Source: Chromatiales bacterium
Lineage (GTDB): Bacteria > Pseudomonadota > Gammaproteobacteria > UBA6429
NCBI GenBank assembly: GCA_027076405.1
Contig: JALTJN010000177.1
Span: 1-64,000 of the forward strand
Reading direction: 5' to 3'
Length of the DNA stretch: 64,000 nucleotides
This document shows positions 47,408-57,465 of this stretch, in pieces; positions within the stretch are counted from its first letter, which is position 1, and every line of letters begins with the position of its first letter. The notes below the pieces were generated by a model. That model worked only from the letters and a program-made list of their open reading frames with translations, searched no databases and was not told the DNA's origin. Made by a program: the position numbers and the translations under genes.

Positions 47408-47731
47408 CTAAACCTGCATATTCATTATGTCCTGATAAGCGTTGACAAGTTTGTTTCTCACTTGAAGCATCGCCTGAAAAGAAACGTTAGACTTTTGTAA
47501 TGCAACCATCACTTCAGACACCTGAACATTTGGATCACCCGCCTGAAAGGCATCTGCCAGTTTACTGGCGTTCATTTGCGTATCATTAACCTTTTCAACT
47601 GACTGCTTTAAGATATCTGAAAAATCAGACTGCCCTGTAACACCCTGACTCTCGTTTGTTTTACCTTGCGCCTGAGCTGCCATTGCACGCATTTGTGTCA
47701 ATAAAGTATCTGGATTAATCGTATTATTCAT
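47408..47731 (-). CDS. fliE: Flagellar hook-basal body protein FliE
   Basis: 107 aa, the usual size. FliE joins the MS ring to the rod. The conserved C-terminal half is ASKLADAFQAGDPNVQVSEV, then MVALQKSNVSFQAMLQVRNK and LVNAYQDIMNMQV. First gene of fliEFGHIJK, with a clear sigma-54 promoter upstream. Confidence 0.96.
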   Translation of the reverse strand: MNNTINPDTLLTQMRAMAAQAQGKTNESQGVTGQSDFSDILKQSVEKVNDTQMNASKLADAFQAGDPNVQVSEVMVALQKSNVSFQAMLQVRNKLVNAYQDIMNMQV

Positions 47732-47822
47732 TTTGTTTACCTGGTTTTGTGTACCGAATTAAGCATGTTCAGCGTCATTAAATTGTCAGATTAGTACTTA
47801 TTAAGGTTATAAATATATTGTT

Positions 47823-47838
47823 TGCAAATTTCAGGCCA
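47823..47838 (-). promoter_or_regulatory. Sigma-54 promoter of the fliE operon
   Basis: TGGCCTGAAATTTGCA on the minus strand, with GG-N10-GC at exact spacing (consensus TGGCAC-N5-TTGCA). It lies just past the fleR stop. The predicted start is about 47812, roughly 80 nt before fliE. FleR or FleQ is the likely activator. Confidence 0.75.
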
Positions 47839-47846
47839 GTGAGACT

Positions 47847-49241
47847 TTAGCCAACGGATACTGATTGTCCCGACGAATCAGGAACGGAAATACCGGCATC
47901 TCGCATACGAGCTAATTTATAACGAAGTGTTCGTTCACTGATTCCCAGTTTTTCTGCTGTCATTTTGCGACTACCTTTCGCGCTCTTAATCGCCCCTAAA
48001 ATTAGGTTCCATTCACGTTGTTTAAGGTCGCCGTTCAACGATTCGCTGTCTATTTCATTTATATCTTCATCGGAGACTGTTACTTTTTTCACCACTTGCA
48101 AGGATGGTTTAGCTTTTCTCGCAGTTTCATAGTGAATATCATCTTCCAAAAGAATATCACCCGCCTGTAAAATTAAAGCACGTTGTACTACGTTATCTAA
48201 CTCACGCACATTGCCCGGCCAGCTGTAACTTATTAACTTTTGCTCTGCTTCTTCTGACAACTCGGGAATAGCCCGGTGAGCGGATAAGGCATGTTTTTCC
48301 AGTAATTTTTTGGTTAGAGGCACAATGTCATCAACTCGTTCAGATAAAGGTAATAAATGTAAAGGGAAAACATTTAAACGATAATATAAATCTTCTCTAA
48401 ACTTGCCTTCTGCCACAACTTCTTGCATGTCACGGTTAGAGGTGGCCAACACGCGAACATCCAGTTCAATGATTTTATTACCACCTAAACGCTCAACTTC
48501 TTTTTCCTGTAACACACGTAATAATTTTGCTTGCAAGCCAATATCCATTTCTGAAATTTCATCCAGTAAGATTGTGCCACCTTGTGCCTGTTCAAACTTA
48601 CCCGGACTCGCTTTATAAGCACCTGTGTAGGCTCCTTTTTCATAACCAAATAATGTTGCTTCGAGCATATTTTCCGGAATGGCAGCACAGTTAATGGCAA
48701 CAAAGGGTTGCTCGACTCGGGAAGAATGACTGTGGATAAATTGTGCTAACACTTCTTTACCGGTACCACTTTCACCGGTAATCATAATAGAGGCTTCACT
48801 GTCAGCAACACGTTTGGCGATTGTCGCTAATTCAATTGATGCCGCATCAACTGCAATCATATCGGTATTAGTATCCGAGTCACCAATGTACCGTGCGACC
48901 ATGCTAATTAATACTTCTGCCTCGAAAGGTTTAACCATGTAATCAACAGCGCCGTCTCGCATGGCATCCACAGCCTGTTCAATCGTTCCATATGCGGTCA
49001 TCAATACAACAGGAATGTCCGGGTAAAGAGCTTTAACTCGCTTGAGTAAAATATCACCACTCATTTGCGGCATATTAATATCACTAACAATTAAGTTGAC
49101 GTCGTTTGTTTCTAACTGACTTAATGCAATACGACCATGTTCAGCGATAATAACCTGATAACCTGCCGTAACTAATGTATCTTGCAGTGCTTCAGCTAGT
49201 GTCTGATCATCTTCAACGACTAAAATTGTTGAACCTTTCAT
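47847..49241 (-). CDS. fleR: Sigma-54-dependent flagellar response regulator FleR (FlrC)
   Basis: Activator of class III flagellar genes. 464 aa: a receiver (1-120) with LVVEDDQTLAEAL and the phospho-Asp in VNLIVSDINMPQMSG, AAA+ (about 133-370) and a C-terminal Fis-type helix-turn-helix (KMTAEKLGISERTLRYKLAR). The AAA+ domain has ITGESGTGKEVLAQFIHSHS (Walker A), the sigma-54 contact loop GYEKGAYTGAYKASPGKFEQ (GAYTGA rather than GAFTGA) and GGTILLDEISEMD (Walker B). It is 18 bp downstream of fleS. Confidence 0.95.
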   Translation of the reverse strand: MKGSTILVVEDDQTLAEALQDTLVTAGYQVIIAEHGRIALSQLETNDVNLIVSDINMPQMSGDILLKRVKALYPDIPVVLMTAYGTIEQAVDAMRDGAVDYMVKPFEAEVLISMVARYIGDSDTNTDMIAVDAASIELATIAKRVADSEASIMITGESGTGKEVLAQFIHSHSSRVEQPFVAINCAAIPENMLEATLFGYEKGAYTGAYKASPGKFEQAQGGTILLDEISEMDIGLQAKLLRVLQEKEVERLGGNKIIELDVRVLATSNRDMQEVVAEGKFREDLYYRLNVFPLHLLPLSERVDDIVPLTKKLLEKHALSAHRAIPELSEEAEQKLISYSWPGNVRELDNVVQRALILQAGDILLEDDIHYETARKAKPSLQVVKKVTVSDEDINEIDSESLNGDLKQREWNLILGAIKSAKGSRKMTAEKLGISERTLRYKLARMRDAGISVPDSSGQSVSVG

Positions 49242-49259
49242 ATGAATACCCTCTTCGCT

Positions 49260-50495
49260 TTAAGCTATTTGTTGATGCTGAAACGTTTTTGTTTCAGCGT
49301 CATTAGTATTTGAATTGTTTTTCTCAAGTGGCAAGATGACATTAAAGGTGCAGCCTTTATTTTCTTTTGACTCAAGAGTGACATCACCGCCATGAGATTT
49401 TGCAATGGCTTTAACAACCGCTAAACCCAGACCTGTTCCCTGTGTACGTGTTGTATAAAACGGATCGAAAATTTGTTTTTGTACTTCTTCTGAAATACCC
49501 GGCCCGTTGTCCTTTAACGAGATACAAACATTGTTTTCAACTTTAGTTACTCTAACTTCTATTTTTCCGTTTTCTTTCATCGCCTGCATGGCGTTCATTG
49601 CCAGATTAGTTAAGGCACTAAGTAACATTTGCCGGTTGCCATGAATAAGCAAATCTCGTTGCGGGTTAACGGTAACAAAATGCGTTTTGCTGATTTCTAA
49701 TTGAGGCTCTATCCCCTGATAAAGTTCATCAAGTAAATCCTGTGAAGTGAAATTTTCTTCTCCTACTTTCCCTTCGCGGGAATACATCAACATATCTTCA
49801 ATTAACTGTTCAAGATGACGCAAGCGTGATGTCATCTTGTCGGTTAATGTAAAACGATCTTCATCAGACAAAACCTGACGTTTAAGATTGGAAACATAAA
49901 GTAAAGCAGAAGAAAGAGGCGTACGTATTTGATGTGCCAGAGAAGCAGCCATTTTTCCCATCGCCGCCAAGCGTTGTTGTTGCCCCATACGATCTTGCAA
50001 GTAACGAATTTCAGTGACATCGGTTATTAATAAAATTTGTCCCGGTTCTGAACCCAGCGGGCATGTGGAAATATTCACCTTACGACCATCAGACAATGAG
50101 ATGTCATGACCATCATCACTTCGTGGAGCAAAAGAACGTTGAATGATGTCTGCCCAGGGCAGCCCTAATAACGGTTGGCCTAAAAGTAATTCGGCTGCCG
50201 GATTATGTTCTTGTACTTTACCTTCTGCATCGATTACAACCACTCCACCGGGTAAAGCATGAAGTAAACTGGCTAAACGACTGGCAACTCGCTCTTTTTC
50301 TGTTAACTCTTTTAGCCGTTCGTCCTGTTCTTTTTCCAGTGCCTGAGTTAAACCCGCTACCTGTACTTCGAGTTGTTGATAAGACTCTGTTAACTGCGCC
50401 GAAAGCTGATTAAATGCACCAAAGGCATCTTGCAACTCCTGAGCTTGTAATGGAAAGTCTGTCTTATCTTTTTGTTGTAATTTTAATTCTGTCAT
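49260..50495 (-). CDS. fleS: Flagellar sensor histidine kinase FleS (FlrB)
   Basis: Cognate kinase of FleR. 411 aa from ATG 50495 (MTELKLQQKDKTDFPLQAQE), soluble. An N-terminal coiled coil is followed by a PAS domain (about 75-165, LLHALPGGVVVIDAEGKVQE). HisKA has MAASLAHQIRTPLSSALLYV, and HATPase has NLAMNAMQAM, LKDNGPGIS and GTGLGLAVVKAIAKSHGG. The frame is open to an ATG at 50567, but that start lies upstream of a sigma-54 promoter whose transcript would begin near 50533, so the shorter start is preferred. It is followed by fleR. Confidence 0.94.
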   Translation of the reverse strand: MTELKLQQKDKTDFPLQAQELQDAFGAFNQLSAQLTESYQQLEVQVAGLTQALEKEQDERLKELTEKERVASRLASLLHALPGGVVVIDAEGKVQEHNPAAELLLGQPLLGLPWADIIQRSFAPRSDDGHDISLSDGRKVNISTCPLGSEPGQILLITDVTEIRYLQDRMGQQQRLAAMGKMAASLAHQIRTPLSSALLYVSNLKRQVLSDEDRFTLTDKMTSRLRHLEQLIEDMLMYSREGKVGEENFTSQDLLDELYQGIEPQLEISKTHFVTVNPQRDLLIHGNRQMLLSALTNLAMNAMQAMKENGKIEVRVTKVENNVCISLKDNGPGISEEVQKQIFDPFYTTRTQGTGLGLAVVKAIAKSHGGDVTLESKENKGCTFNVILPLEKNNSNTNDAETKTFQHQQIA

Positions 50496-50543
50496 GATCA
50501 ATGTCGTCTCGATGAAAAGATAAATATATTCATGAGGAGACAG

Positions 50544-50559
50544 AGCAAAAACTGCGCCA
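50544..50559 (-). promoter_or_regulatory. Sigma-54 promoter of fleSR
   Basis: TGGCGCAGTTTTTGCT on the minus strand, with GG-N10-GC at exact spacing and a T-rich stretch before the GC. The predicted start near 50533 is about 38 nt before the ATG at 50495. Activation by FleQ, encoded directly upstream, is expected from the Pseudomonas and Vibrio hierarchies. Confidence 0.8.
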
Positions 50560-50761
50560 AAATACAAAACCGTTATAATTCAAAAGGTTATGCCATCTAT
50601 TATTTAACCGAGTCAAATTTCCGGCGTTTTAAATATAGGTAATATTGACTAATAGGAGAAGAATTAAGAGAATTAAAAAGAAAACGATGTGCTGGAGAAG
50701 TGGAGAAGCTATCTGTATCTGTTTTATTACACGATAACGTTTTTAGATACTTGTTGAATCT

Positions 50762-52216
50762 TTAAGAGGCATTAGCCACACGCTGTAATCCGTACTTACG
50801 CATTTTTTCAACCAGAGTGGTACGACGCATATTTAAACGTTGGGCAGCATGTGCAACAACCCCATTACTTTCATCAAGCGCCTGTTTGATCAAGTTAGAT
50901 TCGAGATCAAGTAAATGAGCTTTAAGATCGATACCTTCTTCAGGTAATCTACCCTGACTTGTTACCTGATTAATAATATGAGATACCACACGCTGTTGCA
51001 GTTCCGGGGTTTCTTTCTCTTGTGCCGGAGCAGACATGACAGGAGCAGTAAGATCTATCCCCTGGCGATATTTCTCTGGCAAATCATGCGCATCAACCAC
51101 ACCATTTGGAAACATGATTAATAATCGTTCTACAAGGTTGGATAATTCACGAACATTACCCGGCCAGTCATATTGCTGTAATGCTGACACCGCCAGAGGG
51201 GTTAAGCGAACAGAACCTCTTTTATTATTTTCCATTCTAATAATCAATTCTTCAAGTAATAACGGAATATCATCTACCCGTTCAGCAAGTGATGGCATAT
51301 CAATAGGAAAAACATTTAAGCGGTAAAACAAGTCCTCACGAAAACGACCTTCCGAAATTTCGTCTTCCAGCTTTCGATGTGTCGCAGCAATAATACGTAC
51401 ATCAGCCTTAATACTCTTATTACTTCCTACTCGTTCAAAAACCCGTTCCTGAATAACGCGTAATAATTTGACCTGCATGGCTAGAGGCATGTCACCAATT
51501 TCATCTAAAAATAAAGTTCCGCCATTGGCTAATTCAAAACGCCCTTGTCTTGCACTAATCGCGCCGGTGAATGCACCCTTCTCATGGCCAAATAATTCAC
51601 TCTCAAGTAAATCAGGAGGAATTGCACCACAATTAACTGGAACAAAAGGTTTATCTTTTCGTGCAGAATGAAAATGTAGATTACGCGCAACAACTTCTTT
51701 ACCGGTACCCGAATCACCCAGTATCAAGACATTTGCATCCGTATCCGCAACTTGCTCGATTAATTGGCGGACTTTTGAAACTGACTGACTGACTCCCACC
51801 AGGCTGCGAAATAAGATTGATGACTGGGATTCTTCTGAACTACGCTCGAGATAAAACATCTTAATATTCTGAATCGCTATGCGCAGTTTTCTAAAGGTTG
51901 CGGGGAACTCGAGTGTATCGGTAACCAGTGATTCAACTTCAACGGAAAGAGGCTTATTTGACAGGACAAGAACCGGAATTTGTTCCTGGTATTTTTCATG
52001 GATCACTTCAAGTTGACGCATCATATCCGCATCATCTTCAAGGTTATCAATAACAATAAAATAGGGATCTTCTGTAAGGGTATTTTCTTCGATTGTATTA
52101 CAAAAAGTAATGGAGCCGTATTCAATGAAATCAAAAACTGTTTTTATTCTAATCCGGGAGTCTGAATCAGGCTCAATAACTAAAATACTTTTGTCTTTAA
52201 CATCATCCAAATCCAT
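50762..52216 (-). CDS. fleQ: Master flagellar regulator FleQ (FlrA)
   Basis: Top-level sigma-54 activator of flagellar genes. In Pseudomonas it also binds c-di-GMP. 484 aa: a divergent receiver-like FleQ domain (1-120, [19 protein letters not shown]), AAA+ and a C-terminal Fis helix-turn-helix ([20 protein letters not shown]). The AAA+ domain has [20 protein letters not shown] (Walker A), [20 protein letters not shown] (GAFTGA loop) and [15 protein letters not shown] good sigma-70-type promoter lies upstream. It is followed by fleS after 266 bp. Confidence 0.95.
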   Translation of the reverse strand: MDLDDVKDKSILVIEPDSDSRIRIKTVFDFIEYGSITFCNTIEENTLTEDPYFIVIDNLEDDADMMRQLEVIHEKYQEQIPVLVLSNKPLSVEVESLVTDTLEFPATFRKLRIAIQNIKMFYLERSSEESQSSILFRSLVGVSQSVSKVRQLIEQVADTDANVLILGDSGTGKEVVARNLHFHSARKDKPFVPVNCGAIPPDLLESELFGHEKGAFTGAISARQGRFELANGGTLFLDEIGDMPLAMQVKLLRVIQERVFERVGSNKSIKADVRIIAATHRKLEDEISEGRFREDLFYRLNVFPIDMPSLAERVDDIPLLLEELIIRMENNKRGSVRLTPLAVSALQQYDWPGNVRELSNLVERLLIMFPNGVVDAHDLPEKYRQGIDLTAPVMSAPAQEKETPELQQRVVSHIINQVTSQGRLPEEGIDLKAHLLDLESNLIKQALDESNGVVAHAAQRLNMRRTTLVEKMRKYGLQRVANAS

Positions 52217-52276
52217 AAGTATTATCCCCTAACCCACATAAAAATATTAAATTGATAAACGACTTTATAAATCAAG

Positions 52277-52305
52277 ATATTAGATAGTGAATTGGGCTAT
52301 GTCAA
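52277..52305 (-). promoter_or_regulatory. Probable sigma-70 promoter of fleQ
   Basis: TTGACA (perfect -35) at 52300-52305, a 17-bp spacer, and TAATAT (-10, 4 of 6) at 52277-52282, minus strand. The predicted start near 52270 leaves a leader of about 54 nt. This fits fleQ as the housekeeping-controlled top of the cascade. Confidence 0.65.
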
Positions 52306-52435
52306 AATCTTGGCAGTGAATATTGACGGGTTTTTGCAGAGTTTACGAAGATGTAACAATTGCCAATAAAATATCACAACTATGTAGTCATCTCAGAAGA
52401 AAAGAGGAAATAACATGACATAAATTAAACGTTAC

Positions 52436-52762
52436 TCAGGTTTTTAAATATGCATTAACAGCTCGCTTACCTTTACCGAGTTCATTGAGCTGACTACTCA
52501 TTTCCTGTAATTCAGACTCTCCCTGAATAATAACTTCAGCATCAAGCTGCATCACTTCATGTAAAATAGCCGCCATTGACGGCAAAGCTTCATTAATGTC
52601 AGGATGTGAAAATAGCTCCTGCATGGCAATGTGTCTCTCTGACTCCAGCTCTCTTGCTGACTGCCACTCCTGACGTTGTGCCAGCTCAGCAATATTTTGA
52701 CTCAGTCTAAGCACTACTTTAGCGTAATGCTTTGGCAACATGTAACGAATATTTTCATCCAT
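52436..52762 (-). CDS. fliT: FliT-like flagellar protein
   Basis: 108 aa, helical, soluble. Its position directly after fliS (9-bp gap) and its small helical form (QNIAELAQRQEWQSARELES, EVMQLDAEVIIQGESELQEM) match FliT, the chaperone of the cap protein FliD. Sequence conservation in this family is low, so the name rests mainly on context. It could be another small fli chaperone. The fleQ promoter region follows. Confidence 0.7.
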   Translation of the reverse strand: MDENIRYMLPKHYAKVVLRLSQNIAELAQRQEWQSARELESERHIAMQELFSHPDINEALPSMAAILHEVMQLDAEVIIQGESELQEMSSQLNELGKGKRAVNAYLKT

Positions 52763-52771
52763 AATCTTAAG

Positions 52772-53230
52772 TTACAGGCTTTTGTGCTGACTATGGGCAG
52801 AGGCGTTTATATTTTGCTGACTTAAGCCCGCTTTGGTATGCTCACCCGGTACTTGTTCCCACGCATTTTTAACCGAACTCATTAATGAAGCAACTTCATC
52901 AAGAATATCAGCATTATTTTCAACATTAGCGCGAGCCAGACGGCGTGTCATATAGTCATACAAGTCATCCAGATTTTGTGCAATTTCACCACCAGTTTTT
53001 AAATCTAAACTTGCTCGCAGACCTTCAACGATAGAGATAGCCCAGCTGATATGACCACCTTTTTCAGCAATATTACCTCGCTCCATAAAACCTTTAGCAA
53101 AGGCAATTTTTTCAAGTGCACCACTCATCAACATTTCAATTAAGCGATGAGGACTTGCTGCTTCAACACTAGAGGATACGCCAACTCTATTGTACTGCTG
53201 TACAGCTTTATGCATTTTCGCCATATTCAT
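52772..53230 (-). CDS. fliS: Flagellin export chaperone FliS
   Basis: Binds flagellin and prevents early polymerisation. 152 aa. Family motifs are YNRVGVSSSVEAASPHRLIE, MLMSGALEKIAFAKGFMERG, ISWAISIVEGLRASLDLKTG and NLDDLYDYMTRRLARANVEN. The gene lies between fliD (62 bp upstream) and fliT. Confidence 0.97.
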   Translation of the reverse strand: MNMAKMHKAVQQYNRVGVSSSVEAASPHRLIEMLMSGALEKIAFAKGFMERGNIAEKGGHISWAISIVEGLRASLDLKTGGEIAQNLDDLYDYMTRRLARANVENNADILDEVASLMSSVKNAWEQVPGEHTKAGLSQQNINASAHSQHKSL

Positions 53231-53292
53231 AACTCTCTCCTGTACTCTTCGTTATTAAAATTAAGTTTTATTACTTAATTTTTTCTTGCTCT

Positions 53293-55329
53293 TTAGTTCT
53301 TTGCTGCGCCGGGTAAATTTGACAGTTTTTCAGCTAAAAAATTACTTGTTGAACGCATCTTACCTAACATAGCGTCCAGATTTGAAAATTGCTTTAGGTA
53401 TCTTTGCTCGGAAACTTCAAGTTTTCTGACTAAATCATCTCGTTGTTTTTCAATATTTTTGATTTTAGAGTTATAGCCGTCAATTCTGGTATCAAGTAAT
53501 CCATTACTTTCTAAAAAACTGTTTGTTAACTCGTCTAATATTGCCGCAATGCCGTTGGTGACCGTTAGAGAGCCTCTATTTCCAGTCTTATTTCCACTGA
53601 CATCCAGTACAACACCACTTAAGGTGCCTTCTAATTTAAGTTTAGTTCCCTCACCAGTGAGATCGTAACCGTTTACATTTGCTTTTAAATCGCTACCCTG
53701 CTGACCTTGTGAAACAAATAACCCTGTTAGTGAAGCGATATTTTGACTAATCTTTTTTATAGCCACTGCTGAATTTGCGCCAACACTGTTCGAGGTTATT
53801 TGAAGTGCATTATTGATATAAGCGACACTGACAGATTTATCATTTGCTTTTAAATTAATATCCTGATTAATAACTTTTTCTAATTCAGCAGCAAACTCTT
53901 TACCCGAATTAAAATCACGCGGTAAAAGTTTTAATTCTGAGGTGGTGATTCCGTCGATAATAAAGACCATTTTTTCAGGAACACCTGAAATAATATTAGG
54001 AAAACTGAGAAGGCGATTACCGGTAAAAGAACCGCTTTTAGGAACCTGATTAATGGTAATGTCAAAAACGCCATCTACCGCCGGAGTCTTTTCGCTGCTA
54101 ACACGAATTTTTGCATCAGAGGTTGTCACTGCGGCTGCAAATAAATGAGCTATTTCATCAGCATGATTTTCAAGCGCACTATCGAGCTTAAAACTATCCA
54201 GATTTAAAGTACCGTCCTGATTACTATTAATTCCAATACTTGAAAGTGCAGTAAGGTTTTTGTTAATACCATTAAATGAAGTCGACAATCGTCGTCTTAT
54301 TTGATCTGTTATTCCACGTATTGCAGCATCCCCCGAAAGAGGGCCCGCTTCACCTGTTTCTGCATTAAACCCGGTTAGGGAAGAAACACTTTGCATAAGC
54401 TCATTATAACTATTCACAAAAGATTCTATTGATTGCTTTATACCTGAAGTTTCTTTTTCAACCTGAAACGATTCTGTACTTTCATTTGTCAGTTTTTTAA
54501 GCCTTAAAGTAATACCCGGTATACTGTTAGAAATTTCATTCTCCGCACTTGAAATACTAATACCATCGATACTAAATAAAGCATTTTTTGCAGTTGATGC
54601 TTCTTCAAGATTTTTACCCACTATCTCTGCACCATCAGCCCCCGCAACGGCAACCGGATTATAGGCAAGCGTAGATAGACCAAAACGATCTTCATTATTA
54701 AGATCATCATCTGAAACCGAAATTCTTAAACTATTTTCTACACCGCTCTTTTCTGAGCTAAGAATTAGACGGTTACCAGTACCATCATTAATGATACTGG
54801 CTTTAACACCAGCATTTGCCTGATTGATTGTTTGTTGAATTCCTCTAAGAGAACTGTTTTCTTCATCAATCTCAATACTTTGAGAAGCAACCTTACTATT
54901 AACATCAAAAGTATTGGCGCTTGTATTCACTTCACCAAATTCAATCGTTATTGTTCCTGTACCAATGGCATCAAACTCGGATTCAAATGCCTGTGATTTT
55001 AGTTTTTGTGATTGAGCAAGCTGGGAAATTTCAATATTGTAAGAGCCTGTTACCGCATTTTCTGCTGCAGAAACAGTAAATTTTTCTTCATTTGAAGATG
55101 TCGCATTAATCGACTTAAATGCATTATCTTTTTTTAATGGAGCAAGTGAAGATTGGAAATCGAGTAAGGCACCTTTGAATGTACCAATTGCCGATAGACC
55201 TTCTTGGATAGAAACTTCTTTTCTGTCTAAACGGGATGAGACCGGACCGCCTTCTGCTGCAACCAGTTGATCAACCAGATTTCTGACATCGAGTCCGGAA
55301 CCTGAATTTGTTGCAGTGATCGTCGGCAT
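53293..55329 (-). CDS. fliD: Flagellar filament cap protein FliD
   Basis: Cap that promotes flagellin assembly. 678 aa, at the long end of the family (about 450-680). The N-terminal FliD domain has SGLDVRNLVDQLVAAEGGPV. D2-D3 domains contain Ig-like inserts. The C-terminal domain has TNSFLESNGLLDTRIDGYNS and LEVSEQRYLKQFSNLDAMLG, a predicted coiled coil. A GGAG site precedes the ATG at 55329. The region before the start has a 17-bp palindrome but no clear sigma-28 site, so it may depend on an upstream promoter. Confidence 0.96.
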   Translation of the reverse strand: MPTITATNSGSGLDVRNLVDQLVAAEGGPVSSRLDRKEVSIQEGLSAIGTFKGALLDFQSSLAPLKKDNAFKSINATSSNEEKFTVSAAENAVTGSYNIEISQLAQSQKLKSQAFESEFDAIGTGTITIEFGEVNTSANTFDVNSKVASQSIEIDEENSSLRGIQQTINQANAGVKASIINDGTGNRLILSSEKSGVENSLRISVSDDDLNNEDRFGLSTLAYNPVAVAGADGAEIVGKNLEEASTAKNALFSIDGISISSAENEISNSIPGITLRLKKLTNESTESFQVEKETSGIKQSIESFVNSYNELMQSVSSLTGFNAETGEAGPLSGDAAIRGITDQIRRRLSTSFNGINKNLTALSSIGINSNQDGTLNLDSFKLDSALENHADEIAHLFAAAVTTSDAKIRVSSEKTPAVDGVFDITINQVPKSGSFTGNRLLSFPNIISGVPEKMVFIIDGITTSELKLLPRDFNSGKEFAAELEKVINQDINLKANDKSVSVAYINNALQITSNSVGANSAVAIKKISQNIASLTGLFVSQGQQGSDLKANVNGYDLTGEGTKLKLEGTLSGVVLDVSGNKTGNRGSLTVTNGIAAILDELTNSFLESNGLLDTRIDGYNSKIKNIEKQRDDLVRKLEVSEQRYLKQFSNLDAMLGKMRSTSNFLAEKLSNLPGAAKN

Positions 55330-55382
55330 TATTGACCTTTTTCTCCATTATTTGTGATTAAAAATCACATTGATTAAATAAG

Positions 55383-55410
55383 AGATCGGCTATGTTGCCA
55401 TAACCGATCT
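55383..55410 (-). terminator. Hairpin with GCAA tetraloop after flaG
   Basis: On the minus strand AGATCGGTTATG-GCAA-CATAGCCGATCT forms a 12-bp stem (one G-U wobble) with a GNRA loop, followed by CTTATTT. The U-tract is modest, so it may be a partial terminator or an RNA-stabilising hairpin between flaG and fliD. Confidence 0.55.
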
Positions 55411-55442
55411 TTATTATTGAAGAATGCAAATTCAGTACCAAC

Positions 55443-55835
55443 TTACGCTTTCAATTCTATGAGAAACCCTTTGGGTTGTTCTGTTTCCAGACTTTCCACT
55501 AAGTGCCGGGAAATTGCCAGCATCTCTTCCGAGGGTATCTGGCGTATTACTTCCTCACTTTCTGAATCAATTACTCTCACCACAACACGTCCGGTTGCAT
55601 CATCGACACTAAAATCGACGTCGCGTTGTGTATTTTGAATATAAGCATTTAACTGGCTGACTACTTTCTCCAGGGCTTCCTGGGAGAGCTCGACTTCAAC
55701 ATCTTGAGTCTCTACCTCAGCAACTTCCACGGCAATGGTTTGCCGTTGCACGGCCACCTTTTCCGTGGAGTCGCTGGAGCGAGTTTCAACTGCCCTCCCC
55801 AGCATAGCCACATTGGTAATAGACTGAGTCGCCAT
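55443..55835 (-). CDS. flaG: FlaG family flagellar protein
   Basis: 130 aa. The conserved FlaG C-terminal domain has LSQEALEKVVSQLNAYIQNT, RDVDFSVDDATGRVVVRVID and SEEVIRQIPSEEMLAISRHL. FlaG affects filament length in other bacteria; the mechanism is not settled. It lies between fliC and fliD, the usual place. GAGGTG precedes the start. Confidence 0.95.
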   Translation of the reverse strand: MATQSITNVAMLGRAVETRSSDSTEKVAVQRQTIAVEVAEVETQDVEVELSQEALEKVVSQLNAYIQNTQRDVDFSVDDATGRVVVRVIDSESEEVIRQIPSEEMLAISRHLVESLETEQPKGFLIELKA

Positions 55836-55865
55836 AATGTCACCTCGTTCCGGTTATTAAAGAAA

Positions 55866-55879
55866 GACTATAAATAGTC
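55866..55879 (-). terminator. Small hairpin after fliC, possible weak terminator
   Basis: GACTATTTATAGTC followed on the minus strand by TTTCTTTAATAA, about 20 nt past the fliC stop. The stem is only 5-6 bp and AU-rich. It may reduce read-through from fliC into flaG. Confidence 0.35.
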
Positions 55880-55897
55880 ATCTTCAACTAGACCAAC

Positions 55898-57355
55898 TTA
55901 CTGAAGTAAAGTCAGTACGTTTTGAGGAGCGACATTAGCTTGCGCCAACATGGCAGTACCAGCCTGCTGCAGAATTTGATTACGTGTTAATTCAGCAGTT
56001 TCCTTAGCAAAATCAGCATCACGAATACGTGAACGCGCAGCACTGAGGTTTTCAGAGTTGGTTGACAAGTTCGCAATGGTTGAACCAAAACGACTTTGAA
56101 TCGCACCAAACTTCGCACGTTGATTACTTACCGTATTCAATGCCGCATCCACTGTTGCCAAAGCAAGGTTTGCACCTTCTACTGAACTAACATCCAGGTT
56201 GGCAACCGCATTTAAATTTGATGCTTCAGTTGCATTAACAACCGTTTCACCTGCGTCACCAACAACACTGAATGATTTATCAGAATCGAAAGTTACCTGA
56301 CCGGTTACAACAATACCGGATAAAGTTGAACCTTCATCACCAGCAGAAGACTCTGAACCGGCACGAATAGCTGCACCGCCCACATTAAAGTGACCCGCGT
56401 TAGTGTTATTTTCAACTTCTGTAATATTAATATTATTACCGGTTGAGTTGCGTAAAATAATACCCGTACCATCATCACTAATACGTGCTGTTACACCTGT
56501 TTTTGATGATAAATCATTGAATGCTGTAATTGCACCGGCAAGACCATCATTACCTTCTGTACCACTAATGGTGAATGCCACTTTTGTTGCTTCAGCATTA
56601 TCCGACTTTAAATTAACAACATAAGCACCGGAAGAATCGAATGTTGCCAGTTCTTCAGTTAATGCAAATGCAGTTACACCAGTATTGTTGCTCTTACTTG
56701 CTACTGTTTCAGCAACATCACGAGCACTACTACCTGCTGCAACAGAAATGGTTTCTGCACCTAATGAACCGGTAATCGTTAAATTTTCTCCATTCAAACG
56801 AGCTTCTGAAGAAGCCGATGCACCCGCACCTTCTACTCGGTAGTTACCAAAGTTATTTGCCCGGAAGTTAGCCGTTGTTGCTTGAATTGTCTGGTTTGCA
56901 TTTGCACCTACCTGGAAGATAGCTGTGCCAAATGTACCGTCCAATAATTTTTGGCCGTTAAATTCAGTTGCAGATGCAATACGATCTAATTCAGATACTA
57001 GCTGACTTACTTCTGATTGAAGAGCCTGACGATCTGAGGCCGAGTTTGTCGCATTAGCAGACTGTACAGATAGTTCACGAATACGTTGCAGGATATTACC
57101 GGATTCAGATAATGCACCTTCAGCAGTTTGTGCTAATGAAATACCATCATTGGCATTTCGAACAGCTTGATCCAAACCACGGATTTGAGATGTGAAACGT
57201 TCTGAAATTGCTAAACCAGCCGCGTCATCCTTGGCACTGTTAATACGAAGACCAGACGATAAACGTTGCAAAGATGTTTGCAATGCTGACTGGGATGAGT
57301 TCAAGTTACGCTGTGAATTCAGCGACATGATATTGGTGTTAATGACTTGAGGCAT
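55898..57355 (-). CDS. fliC: Flagellin
   Basis: Filament subunit, 485 aa. The conserved N-terminal D0/D1 part is [20 protein letters not shown], then [20 protein letters not shown]. The conserved C-terminal D0/D1 part is [20 protein letters not shown], ending NVLTLLQ. The middle (about 165-390) is the variable, surface-exposed region, rich in Gly, Ser, Asn and Thr. Only one flagellin gene is in the window. A sigma-28 promoter and a 5' stem-loop lie upstream. Confidence 0.98.
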   Translation of the reverse strand: MPQVINTNIMSLNSQRNLNSSQSALQTSLQRLSSGLRINSAKDDAAGLAISERFTSQIRGLDQAVRNANDGISLAQTAEGALSESGNILQRIRELSVQSANATNSASDRQALQSEVSQLVSELDRIASATEFNGQKLLDGTFGTAIFQVGANANQTIQATTANFRANNFGNYRVEGAGASASSEARLNGENLTITGSLGAETISVAAGSSARDVAETVASKSNNTGVTAFALTEELATFDSSGAYVVNLKSDNAEATKVAFTISGTEGNDGLAGAITAFNDLSSKTGVTARISDDGTGIILRNSTGNNINITEVENNTNAGHFNVGGAAIRAGSESSAGDEGSTLSGIVVTGQVTFDSDKSFSVVGDAGETVVNATEASNLNAVANLDVSSVEGANLALATVDAALNTVSNQRAKFGAIQSRFGSTIANLSTNSENLSAARSRIRDADFAKETAELTRNQILQQAGTAMLAQANVAPQNVLTLLQ

Positions 57356-57420
57356 GACGCACTCTCCTTAACTATTTATCCACTGACCCAATCAAATCGT
57401 GTCAGGGAGACTTATCTTTT

Positions 57421-57455
57421 AGCGGATATACATTTCAATCAATGTATTTACCGCT
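57421..57455 (-). other. Stem-loop at the predicted 5' end of the fliC mRNA
   Basis: The minus strand reads AGCGGTAAATACAT-N8-ATGTATATCCGCT. The two arms pair along 13 positions with one bulge. It starts within about 5 nt of the transcription start predicted from the sigma-28 promoter, so it would cap the mRNA 5' end. A stabilising role is inferred. Confidence 0.5.
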
Positions 57456-57465
57456 CCCACTAACA

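Noticed and set aside
55353..55369. TGTGATTAAAAATCACA before fliD as a CRP site
   Set aside because: The half-sites are separated by 7 bp where CRP needs 6, and it lies only 24-40 bp before the start codon. It is noted only as a palindrome.
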